A stretch of 64,000 nt of DNA from Chlamydiales bacterium (GTDB taxonomy: Bacteria; Chlamydiota; Chlamydiia; Chlamydiales; JACKPQ01): positions 124,001 to 188,000 of the forward strand of contig JACKPQ010000001.1 of the NCBI GenBank assembly GCA_024233435.1, in the 5' to 3' direction. The notes below the pieces were generated by a model. The model was not told the origin of the DNA. It did no database searches and saw only the letters and a list, made by a program, of their open reading frames with translations. Shown here piece by piece: positions 34,518-41,970 of this stretch (position 1 is the first letter of the stretch; each line of letters starts with the position of its first letter). The position numbers and the translations under genes are program-made.

Positions 34518-35714
34518 TTAACAGACGCGTTCCCAATGTTTGAGTTTAGGATTTTTATTCGGAATGTGACGGATCGAAACTGTTTCTTCAAAGCCATAGT
34601 TATAGGTTCCTTCATAACCTTCAACAGTGACATTTTTTTTAGCTACTAGTTGCGCAAATAGCAGAATTTCATTTAATCCTGTGTGTTCTGATGAGTCTTT
34701 TAGGGATTGTAAATAGCGCTCTTTGATGTTGGAAGCTGCAGGGCTAAGATTGTGCCTTTCACGGAATTCGTTTTGAGCATCAGTGAAAAGGATTTGAATG
34801 TTATCTTTAATAGGATTTTGTAAGTTTTCTAAGGCGCTCTTCAATAATTCTTTTGGGTTACCGTTTGGCCATTTGTAAAGATACTTGCCTTCGATTTCAG
34901 TTATTTCGCCAAATGCGTGAAGGCCGCAGTTTCCGTCTCCATAGGTGCCGATTAGTGATCGAGTAGGGAGTGCCTTTGGCTTGATCTCATCTATGGCAAT
35001 GAAGAAAGCTCTGATGTCATAGCCTTTGGGATTTGCCATGTTTTGGTATAATTCGAGGACGGATGTTTCTGTTTCTTGAGGGGTGTCAACATCAGGAGAT
35101 TGGTGTGTCATTGTTTCATACGGCTTAAACATGTTTTGCCTAAATTGCTGCTTTAGTTGATCGATGAATTTGTCTCGCTGCTCGTTTTTTTTCAGCAAAG
35201 GATCAAAGACGTAAGCTTTGTTAGTTTTAGTATCTAGGATGAGGGTTGAAGTGGTGTTATCAAATTGGAAAGTCACAAAGATTTTATCGTAATCTTTTCG
35301 TCTGAGCTCTCGAAAATTTGGGGTAGAGCCTTCACTAAAATACAGGTGCTTAAAACGTGAGTTGTTTCCGATGGCTTTTTGGGCTTGTACTTCGAAATCT
35401 GACGGAGGGCTTACAATGGTAGGTTTTGAAGGGGCGGCTTTAAAGGGGGTATTGGGAAGAGGCTGGAAGTCCCCATCGTTGATCTTGAAGGATTGATTAG
35501 CGAGGTCAAAGGTGAGCATAGCCGCTTTAAGCATTTGAGGATTAAGGGATTTTTCAGCTTTTCGAATCTCAGCTAGAAGATCTGTAAATTCATGAGGGTA
35601 GACATAGGTGTGTTGCCCTTGCTTATCAAGTAGCACATATAGGCTGTCGCCTTCAATAAAAACTGATTGTTGTAAATAGTTGCTATGGTTATTTACTTTT
35701 AATGATTCTCCCAT
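34518..35714 (-). CDS. OTU-like cysteine protease, candidate deubiquitinase effector
   Basis: A 398-residue protein. The C-terminal domain (about 250-398) has the OTU catalytic block YGDGNCGLHAFGE with D260 and C263, an LNEILLFAQL helix as in OTU proteins, and a final strand with H393-W394, matching the catalytic His and its aromatic neighbour. OTU enzymes remove ubiquitin; bacteria lack ubiquitin, so a host target is likely. Residues 140-245 recall a degenerate Ulp1-type protease (ILDTKTNKAYVFDPL and GYDIRAFF). No Sec signal, as expected for a type III effector. It has a perfect consensus promoter and probably a leaderless mRNA. Confidence 0.8.
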   Translation of the reverse strand: MGESLKVNNHSNYLQQSVFIEGDSLYVLLDKQGQHTYVYPHEFTDLLAEIRKAEKSLNPQMLKAAMLTFDLANQSFKINDGDFQPLPNTPFKAAPSKPTIVSPPSDFEVQAQKAIGNNSRFKHLYFSEGSTPNFRELRRKDYDKIFVTFQFDNTTSTLILDTKTNKAYVFDPLLKKNEQRDKFIDQLKQQFRQNMFKPYETMTHQSPDVDTPQETETSVLELYQNMANPKGYDIRAFFIAIDEIKPKALPTRSLIGTYGDGNCGLHAFGEITEIEGKYLYKWPNGNPKELLKSALENLQNPIKDNIQILFTDAQNEFRERHNLSPAASNIKERYLQSLKDSSEHTGLNEILLFAQLVAKKNVTVEGYEGTYNYGFEETVSIRHIPNKNPKLKHWERVC

Positions 35715-35723
35715 AATGTGTCT

Positions 35724-35752
35724 ATTATAACATAATTATATGATTTTGTCAA
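35724..35752 (-). promoter_or_regulatory. Perfect consensus promoter of the OTU gene
   Basis: On the minus strand: TTGACA (35752-35747), 17-bp spacer, TATAAT (35729-35724), with TG one base before the -10 (extended -10). The ATG at 35714 starts nine bases after the -10, so transcription would begin at, or two to three bases before, the start codon. No ribosome site fits before the ATG. Confidence 0.85.
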
Positions 35753-35825
35753 ATTTATATTACTATTTAAGTTCTTGTAAGTAAAGGGCCTTGAAGGAAA
35801 ATCAGAGGTGTGATTTTATACGCCT

Positions 35826-37010
35826 ATGTACCCTGGAAAAGAACGTGATATTTCAAATCTCTTAGGCTTAGGATGTTTAGAGATTTCTTCCTATGCAATT
35901 GATAGTCGGCTATGCCAGAAAGGGTCTTGCTTTTTTGCGCTTCCAGGCAATCAGACGAATGGGACTCAATTTTTGGCTGAAGTAGCTGATCTTGGAGGGG
36001 TTGCAGCCGTTGTTCCCGAAGATTACAAGGGGCCTGATTTTGGCCTGCGCATCAGGCGTGTAGCTGATGTAAAGCAAGCACTGCACCATGTGGCCCACCG
36101 CATCTATTCTAAGAGGAGGACTTGCGTTGTTGGTGTAACAGGTTCTGTGGGTAAGACGACAATCAAGGAGTTCACGGCTACTGTTTTGGGCGGGGTCTAC
36201 AGATCGCCTGGTAGTTACAACAGTCAGCTCACGCTGCCTCTTTGTGTGCTGAATTGCCCAGCCGAGGCCAATCTTGCGGTTTTGGAATATGGCATGAGCC
36301 GCAAGGGGGAGATGCAAAACCTTGTCGATATTGCTCCACCCGACATCGCTATTGTCGGAAAAATAGCCTATTCTCATGCTGAGAGTTTTAACAGTTTGAG
36401 CGAGATTGCTGAAGAGAAGTTAAGGCTTATCAAGGATGCTCGAATCAAAATTGTACACTCAACAACTGGTGCTGAAGGTGTGATTTACGATCAGCTAGAA
36501 ATGGACTTTCGCTTTCCTTTTGATGCTGCGCATTTAGTAGAGAATGCCAAAGCGGCTATTTGTGTGGCGCATCATTTGGGATTAAGTGATGAAAAGATTC
36601 AGGCAGGTCTTGATAAAATCGAAGTTATTGAGCGGCGAGGAACAATCTTTGAACATGACGGTGTCACTTATTATAACGATAGCTATAATGCAAATGTTGC
36701 CTCTTTTAAGGCGGCTTTGGATGCCTGTCCAAGGAAAAAACGGCAGATTGCCGTTGTTGGTTCGATGGGGGAGTTAGGGGCTTTTTCAGAAAGCTGTCAC
36801 CGTCAATTGGGCGAAATGTTAGAGTGTATGGATGAGGTGCTCTGCATTGGCAAAGAGTGTCGTTTAATTTGCGAAATGCTAGGCTCCAAGGCGGTCTATT
36901 TTGATGAATTTGATGCGCTGAAGATTAAGCTGCATAGCATGGTAAAAGAGGGAGATGTGGTGCTTATTAAGGGTTCGAATGCTCACCAATTGTGGAGGTT
37001 ACTTCCATGA
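35826..37010 (+). CDS. murF: UDP-MurNAc-tripeptide-D-Ala-D-Ala ligase MurF
   Basis: A 394-residue ATP-dependent ligase that adds the D-Ala-D-Ala dipeptide to the peptidoglycan precursor in the cytosol. P-loop GVTGSVGKTT (about 101-110), NSQLTLPL and EYGMSRKGEM blocks, the C-terminal NDSYNAN motif and GSMGELG. It opens an eight-gene plus-strand cluster for precursor synthesis and division. It ends in an ATGA overlap with mraY. No clear ribosome site precedes its ATG. Confidence 0.96.
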   Translation: MYPGKERDISNLLGLGCLEISSYAIDSRLCQKGSCFFALPGNQTNGTQFLAEVADLGGVAAVVPEDYKGPDFGLRIRRVADVKQALHHVAHRIYSKRRTCVVGVTGSVGKTTIKEFTATVLGGVYRSPGSYNSQLTLPLCVLNCPAEANLAVLEYGMSRKGEMQNLVDIAPPDIAIVGKIAYSHAESFNSLSEIAEEKLRLIKDARIKIVHSTTGAEGVIYDQLEMDFRFPFDAAHLVENAKAAICVAHHLGLSDEKIQAGLDKIEVIERRGTIFEHDGVTYYNDSYNANVASFKAALDACPRKKRQIAVVGSMGELGAFSESCHRQLGEMLECMDEVLCIGKECRLICEMLGSKAVYFDEFDALKIKLHSMVKEGDVVLIKGSNAHQLWRLLP

Positions 37011-38113
37011 TTCTTCTGCTGATAGATTGGCTGCAAAATTTCACGCATATTCCAGCTGTTTTTGGCTACGTGTCAACGCGGATGATTTTGGCTGTGCTCA
37101 CTCCATTGCTCTTAGTGATTTTTTTAGGCCCTAGATTCATTCAAAAACTATACGAAATGAAGGTGGGGCAAGCGATTCGTGTTGAGGACTGTCCAACACT
37201 TGCAAAACTTCATCAGAAGAAAAAAATGACACCGACAATGGGTGGCCTATTGATGCTTGCAGGGATTCTTTTAGCTGCAATTTTATGGATGGATTGGCGC
37301 AGCTCAAATACATGGATCTTAATTTTTTCTTTAGTTTGGATGGGGGGAGTTGGCGTTATTGATGACTTGTTGAAGCTGAAGTTTAAACACCCAAAGGGGT
37401 TAGCAGGGCGCAAAAAGTTTGCTTTGCAAGCAATTTTTGCTTTGTGCTTGTGCGCTTACCTTTACACGCAAGGGTCTCCCTTGATGAGCGATTATTTTGT
37501 GCCGTTTAAGAAAGGCGTTCTATTTTCGCTCAATGGATGGTGGTTAATTCTTGCGGCATTTATCACGGTGTTTGTCATCGTGGGTTGCTCAAATGCTGTG
37601 AATCTAACGGATGGCTTGGACGGTCTTGCCGCAGGGACGGTTCTTCCTGTTGCTCTTGTATTCGCTGTTTTTGCTTTTTTATCGAATCATTTGATTTTAG
37701 CGCGCTACCTTAATATTATTTATCTTGAGGGGAGTGGCGAAATTTCAATTTTCTTGTGCGCTATTGCTGGTGCATCGCTAGGATTTCTGTGGTACAACGG
37801 CTACCCTGCCCAGGTATTTATGGGAGATACTGGATCCATTGCCCTCGGTGGCATGCTCGGTGTAGCAGCCGTGCTGCTTAGGCGCGAAGGTTTGCTAGCC
37901 CTAGTTGGCGCGATTTTTGTTGCCGAGGCCCTTTCGGTCATTTTACAGGTGGGTAGTTACAAATTGCGCAATAAAAAAAGGATCTTTTTATGCACGCCAC
38001 TTCACCACCACTTCGAATATAAGGGCTGGCCAGAAAATAAGGTGGTGCTCCGTTTTTGGCTAGTCGGGCTTGTTCTTGCGGCAATTGGTTTGGCAACGCT
38101 GAAGTTTCAATGA
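37007..38113 (+). CDS. mraY: Phospho-MurNAc-pentapeptide transferase MraY
   Basis: A 368-residue polytopic enzyme that makes lipid I by transferring phospho-MurNAc-pentapeptide to undecaprenyl phosphate. Motifs: PTMGGLLM, the GVIDDLLKL aspartates, NLTDGLDGLAAG, MGDTGSIALGG and the HHHFEYKGW histidines. The start at 37007 has GGAGG eight bases upstream; a GTG at 36992 would begin ahead of that site and is rejected. About ten membrane helices. It overlaps murD as ATGA. Confidence 0.97.
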   Translation: MILLLIDWLQNFTHIPAVFGYVSTRMILAVLTPLLLVIFLGPRFIQKLYEMKVGQAIRVEDCPTLAKLHQKKKMTPTMGGLLMLAGILLAAILWMDWRSSNTWILIFSLVWMGGVGVIDDLLKLKFKHPKGLAGRKKFALQAIFALCLCAYLYTQGSPLMSDYFVPFKKGVLFSLNGWWLILAAFITVFVIVGCSNAVNLTDGLDGLAAGTVLPVALVFAVFAFLSNHLILARYLNIIYLEGSGEISIFLCAIAGASLGFLWYNGYPAQVFMGDTGSIALGGMLGVAAVLLRREGLLALVGAIFVAEALSVILQVGSYKLRNKKRIFLCTPLHHHFEYKGWPENKVVLRFWLVGLVLAAIGLATLKFQ

Positions 38114-39159
38114 TGCATATACGAGTATTAGGAGAGGGGCGCAGCGCCGCTGCGGCTAAATGTTTGGCTCAAGCTAAGGGCTATGGCATTGCGCGCGAGG
38201 GTGAGGTATGCGACTTGGCCATTCTATCGCCTGGCATTCCACTTTGTGACGAGCGTGTTTTAGCCTGCAAGAGGGCACGGGTTCCTGTTATTGGCGAGAT
38301 GGAATTTGGGTTGAGACACCTGAAGGGCAAAGCCTTGGGCGTTACAGGGACAAATGGAAAGACGACGACGGTTGCTCTTTGCGAATATATGCTAAAAGCG
38401 GCTGGAAAGAGGGTTTTGGCCTGTGGCAACAATGGCTATGCGCTTTGTCAGGCTTTGGTTGATCACCCTGATGTTGATATTTATGTGATCGAGATGAGCT
38501 CTTACCAGTTAGAGACAGCGTCAAGTCGCGCGCTTGATGCAGCTGTTGTTTTGAATGTAACACCTGATCATTTGGATCGATATGCTTCGTTCGAAGATTA
38601 CCGAGCCGCTAAGATGCGCATTATTGATTTGGTCAAGCCAGGTGGACGCTTTGAATGTGATTTGAGCATTGAAAAAGCTGCCGAATACTTAACAGGATTG
38701 GATATTAAATATGCAAAGGGGTTTCAGCGGCCTGCACATCGATTAGAGTTTATCAAAGAGGCAAGGGGCATTAAATTTATTAATGATAGCAAGGGCACAA
38801 ATGTAGAATCTGTTTTGTATGCCGTAAAAACCCTTGAGGGGCCCCTCATTTTGTTAGCTGGCGGTCTTGCAAAGGGGGGCGATTTTACCCGGTGGCTTCA
38901 CCCTTTTAAGGGGCGAGTGAAACAGTTGTATGTTTTTGGTCAGGCAGCCGATGCCATTGAAATGGCCTTGAGAATGGGTTTTGCTGTTGAAAAAGTCAAC
39001 GATTTAAAAGAAGCCACAAAAAAGGCCTTTCATAAAGCAAGCGTTGGTGATACGATCGTGTTATCGCCTGGATGCTCAAGCTTTGATCAGTTTCGTGATT
39101 TTGAGCACAGGGGCGATGTGTTTAAACAATGCGTTCAGGAGTTTAGCGATGAATCGTAA
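38110..39159 (+). CDS. murD: UDP-MurNAc-L-Ala-D-Glu ligase MurD, short form
   Basis: A 349-residue ligase that adds D-Glu. P-loop GVTGTNGKTTT at about 76-86, EMSSYQLE, NVTPDHLDRY and the C-terminal FINDSKGTN and LSPGCSSFDQF blocks. MurD is usually 420-450 residues; here the N-terminal UDP-binding domain is about 30 residues shorter before the P-loop and the rest is also compact, but all key motifs remain. The start at 38110 overlaps the mraY stop as ATGA. A longer frame to 38056 lies inside mraY and is unlikely. Confidence 0.94.
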   Translation: MMHIRVLGEGRSAAAAKCLAQAKGYGIAREGEVCDLAILSPGIPLCDERVLACKRARVPVIGEMEFGLRHLKGKALGVTGTNGKTTTVALCEYMLKAAGKRVLACGNNGYALCQALVDHPDVDIYVIEMSSYQLETASSRALDAAVVLNVTPDHLDRYASFEDYRAAKMRIIDLVKPGGRFECDLSIEKAAEYLTGLDIKYAKGFQRPAHRLEFIKEARGIKFINDSKGTNVESVLYAVKTLEGPLILLAGGLAKGGDFTRWLHPFKGRVKQLYVFGQAADAIEMALRMGFAVEKVNDLKEATKKAFHKASVGDTIVLSPGCSSFDQFRDFEHRGDVFKQCVQEFSDES

Positions 39160-39748
39160 AGATACCATTATCATTGCAGTGTTGATTAACGCGGGGTTGC
39201 TCGTGGTTTTATTTGCAAGCGCGCTGCGCACGGATACGCCAAACAAAGCGCCCGTTCAAGTAGCTCAAGCTGCGCAGAAATGTGAAATTGAAATGCCCAA
39301 GCGTGAGCTAAAGCGTGTTGAGCCGACACCGCCTAAGCCTTTAGCGCCTGCAGTTATTGCTAAAAAAGAAGAGCCTGCTCCGGTAAAACCTGCTGAGCCG
39401 CCTAAACCTGTGGTGGCAAAAAAGCCTGAGATGACAACCATTGTTGTTCAATCGGGTGATGCCTTAGAAAAGATTGCAAGACGGCATGGTGTGACTGTTA
39501 AGGAAATTATGGCCGCAAATCACTTGAAGTCTGCCCAATTAAAAATTGGCCAGGAACTTAAAGTGCCAGTGGCTGCTGGGAAACCCCCGCGCACTAGTGA
39601 GAAGCTATATACTGTGCGTTCAGGAGATAGCCCGTGGACGATTGCATCAAAAAATAAAATTAAGCTAGAGGAGCTTTTAAAGCTCAATGATCTCGACGAA
39701 GCAAGTGCCAAAAAACTCAAACCCGGTGACACGCTACGGATTGAGTAA
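39149..39748 (+). CDS. nlpD: LysM-repeat envelope protein (NlpD-like)
   Basis: A 199-residue protein: one N-terminal membrane or signal helix (about 7-22), a Pro/Lys/Ala-rich linker (about 40-95) and two LysM repeats (about 98-143 and 152-199) that bind glycan. There is no lipobox cysteine and no M23 peptidase domain, so it is not a full NlpD. The ATG at 39149 has CAGGAG seven bases upstream and overlaps the end of murD by 11 bp. Within this cluster a role in septal peptidoglycan binding is likely. Confidence 0.88.
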   Translation: MNRKDTIIIAVLINAGLLVVLFASALRTDTPNKAPVQVAQAAQKCEIEMPKRELKRVEPTPPKPLAPAVIAKKEEPAPVKPAEPPKPVVAKKPEMTTIVVQSGDALEKIARRHGVTVKEIMAANHLKSAQLKIGQELKVPVAAGKPPRTSEKLYTVRSGDSPWTIASKNKIKLEELLKLNDLDEASAKKLKPGDTLRIE

Positions 39749-40841
39749 AGCAGCGCTTTTCTTAATTCTAGGCGTAATTTGCCTGTTTGCGGTGGGCCTT
39801 TTAATGGTTTTTAATACCACCGCTGCTGAAGCGATCGATAAATCTTTATACGAGCAAACCCATCATGCCTTTTTGCATCAAATGCTTTATGCGTTAATTG
39901 GGACAGGGCTAGGGTTTACAACCTACTTTATAGGGTATCGCCGACTCCTTTTTCTCTCTCCGTTTTTACTTGGCGTGATCACGTTATTTTTAGTGTTGGT
40001 TTTGATTCCTGGCGTTGGACGGCAACTTAACGGTGCACGCCGTTGGATTGAGATTGTTGGATTTTCATTTCAACCATCTGAGTTTGCAAAAATTTTAATC
40101 CCGCTCTTTTTCATCCATGCCTGCGAAAAGACGAAAGGACCATTGCGGCTTTCTACTCTTTTAAAGGTATTGATGGTAGTGGCCATTCCAATTGTTTTGA
40201 TTTTAACGGAACCCGACAACGGAACGGTGGCCATCATTATGATGACTTTAATGGCTTTGCTTTATTTGATGCGCGTGCGCTGGGTTTATTGGGCTTTGCC
40301 AGTATTAGTTTTGGCCTCTATTGGCGTTGTCGCAGCCATGAATATGCCACATGTTAAATCGCGTATTGCCGTTTACTTAAATCCTGAACTGGATCTTAGA
40401 GGCAAAGGGCATCAGCCCTATCAAGCGAAAATCGCTGCTGGCTCTGGAGGTATTTGGGGAAGAGGTCCTGGAGAGAGTTTGCAAAAACAAGGATATTTGC
40501 CGGAGGCTCGTAGCGATTATATCGCAGCGATTTTTGCAGAGGAATTTGGGTTTGTTGGAATATTGGTTTTGATTGGATCATTGATGGCGATGACGAGCTT
40601 GGGATTTCGGATTTCGAAGAGGGCTTGCGATCGACAAGGATTTTTCCTAGCATCTATTCTAACTTTTTTGTTATTCTTCCAAGCGTTTTTGAATCTTGGT
40701 GTGGTCTCAGGTTTGCTACCAAGCAAGGGGACCAACTTACCTTTTTTTAGCCAAGGGGGGTCGTCTCTTTTGGCCGGGTGTATAGCCTTATCGCTAATCT
40801 TGAGTGTGGAGCGAAAAAGCAACGTATATGTCGAAGAATAA
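39687..40841 (+). CDS. ftsW: Septal SEDS protein FtsW
   Basis: A 384-residue polytopic SEDS-family glycan polymerase that acts with a class B penicillin-binding protein at division. Family blocks: GRQLNGARRWI, FQPSEFAK, LTEPDNGT, and the C-terminal GLLPSKGTNLPFFSQGGSS. The ATG at 39687 lies 62 bases inside nlpD. A TTG at 39741 would give an 8-base overlap and a start closer to other FtsW proteins, so the true start is open. About ten membrane helices. Confidence 0.95.
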   Translation: MISTKQVPKNSNPVTRYGLSKAALFLILGVICLFAVGLLMVFNTTAAEAIDKSLYEQTHHAFLHQMLYALIGTGLGFTTYFIGYRRLLFLSPFLLGVITLFLVLVLIPGVGRQLNGARRWIEIVGFSFQPSEFAKILIPLFFIHACEKTKGPLRLSTLLKVLMVVAIPIVLILTEPDNGTVAIIMMTLMALLYLMRVRWVYWALPVLVLASIGVVAAMNMPHVKSRIAVYLNPELDLRGKGHQPYQAKIAAGSGGIWGRGPGESLQKQGYLPEARSDYIAAIFAEEFGFVGILVLIGSLMAMTSLGFRISKRACDRQGFFLASILTFLLFFQAFLNLGVVSGLLPSKGTNLPFFSQGGSSLLAGCIALSLILSVERKSNVYVEE

Positions 40842-41970
40842 AAAACTTCTTTTAGCAACGGGGGGAACAGGCGGTCATCTTTTCCCTGCGCAAGCAATTG
40901 CTGCTGAAGTCATGAAGAATATGCCAGGCGCGGAAGTGCTGTTTGCAGGTGCTGGCCTGAAGCAAAATCGATACTTTGAACACAAAGAATTTAACTACGA
41001 GCATGTCTCAAGCATGACGATCTTTCAACCGAATCTTATCAATATTGTGCGCTGCCCGTTTTTGATTTTACAAGGGATTTGTCAGTCTGTTAAACTCATG
41101 CGTTCATTTAAGCCAAATCTTGTTGTTGGCTTCGGGAGTTTTCATTCAGCCCCTTTAGTCATAGCCGCAAAACTGTGCCGCATTCCCCTTGTCTTGTTTG
41201 AACCCAATGCCTATCCAGGGCGTGTAAATCGGTGGTTTTCTCGGTGGGCGCGCTGGGTTGCTATTTATTTCCCTGACGCAGCAAAACAGCTCAAAGCGCG
41301 CACCTATTTGATTAAAATGCCTTTTTGGCGCGGTGTATTTGAGCGTGCCGAAGAAGTAACGCGTGAACAATCTCTTTCTTATTTAGGCCTTAAAGGAGAC
41401 AAGAAAACGCTATTAATTTTTGGAGGCTCGCAGGGTGCTGCTTCCATCAATCAGTGGGTGGCAGAGGCAATCAGTGAGCTTGCAATTGACCGATCAGAAC
41501 TGCAAGTGATACATATCACAGGTAACGCGGATGTGGCAACAAATTTGCGCAATTCCTACTCGCGCTTGAACATTGAGTCAGTTGTTAAGGACTTTGAAAA
41601 AAATATGCATTTAGTCTGGCCGGGCGTTGATTTAGCAGTTTGTCGGGCTGGGGCAGGATCGATTGCAGAGCAGATCAACTATGAAGTTCCAGGTGTTCTG
41701 ATCCCATACCCACACGCAACGAACAACCATCAATTGCACAACGGTCAATTTATGGCTGAGACTGTCAAAGGCGCTAAGCTTTTGACAGAACAGGATTCTG
41801 ATGCGACTAAGCTCAAAGATATTTTGCAAACATTGCTCGTTTCAAGCGGCGGTCACCCTGGTGAAATGAAAGACTGGCTTGGTGAAATGAAAGAATCGAT
41901 TGCAAAGTACAAAAAGATTTCTGCACGGACTTCACTTTCATCTCTGATTATGCAAGAATTAGAAGAATGA
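40828..41970 (+). CDS. murG: Lipid II synthase MurG
   Basis: A 380-residue GT-B glycosyltransferase that adds GlcNAc to lipid I on the inner face of the membrane. N-terminal loop LLLATGGTGGHLFPA, GFGSFHSAPLV, EPNAYPGRVNRW, and the donor block GGSQGAASINQ followed by CRAGAGSIAE. The ATG at 40828 fits the family start; the frame extends to a GTG at 40804. It overlaps ftsW by 14 bp and murC-ddl by 4 bp. Confidence 0.96.
   Translation: MSKNKKLLLATGGTGGHLFPAQAIAAEVMKNMPGAEVLFAGAGLKQNRYFEHKEFNYEHVSSMTIFQPNLINIVRCPFLILQGICQSVKLMRSFKPNLVVGFGSFHSAPLVIAAKLCRIPLVLFEPNAYPGRVNRWFSRWARWVAIYFPDAAKQLKARTYLIKMPFWRGVFERAEEVTREQSLSYLGLKGDKKTLLIFGGSQGAASINQWVAEAISELAIDRSELQVIHITGNADVATNLRNSYSRLNIESVVKDFEKNMHLVWPGVDLAVCRAGAGSIAEQINYEVPGVLIPYPHATNNHQLHNGQFMAETVKGAKLLTEQDSDATKLKDILQTLLVSSGGHPGEMKDWLGEMKESIAKYKKISARTSLSSLIMQELEE

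Noticed and set aside
36992..37006. Alternative GTG start of mraY
   Set aside because: It overlaps the GGAGG ribosome site that serves the ATG at 37007, and the extra residues are not family-like.
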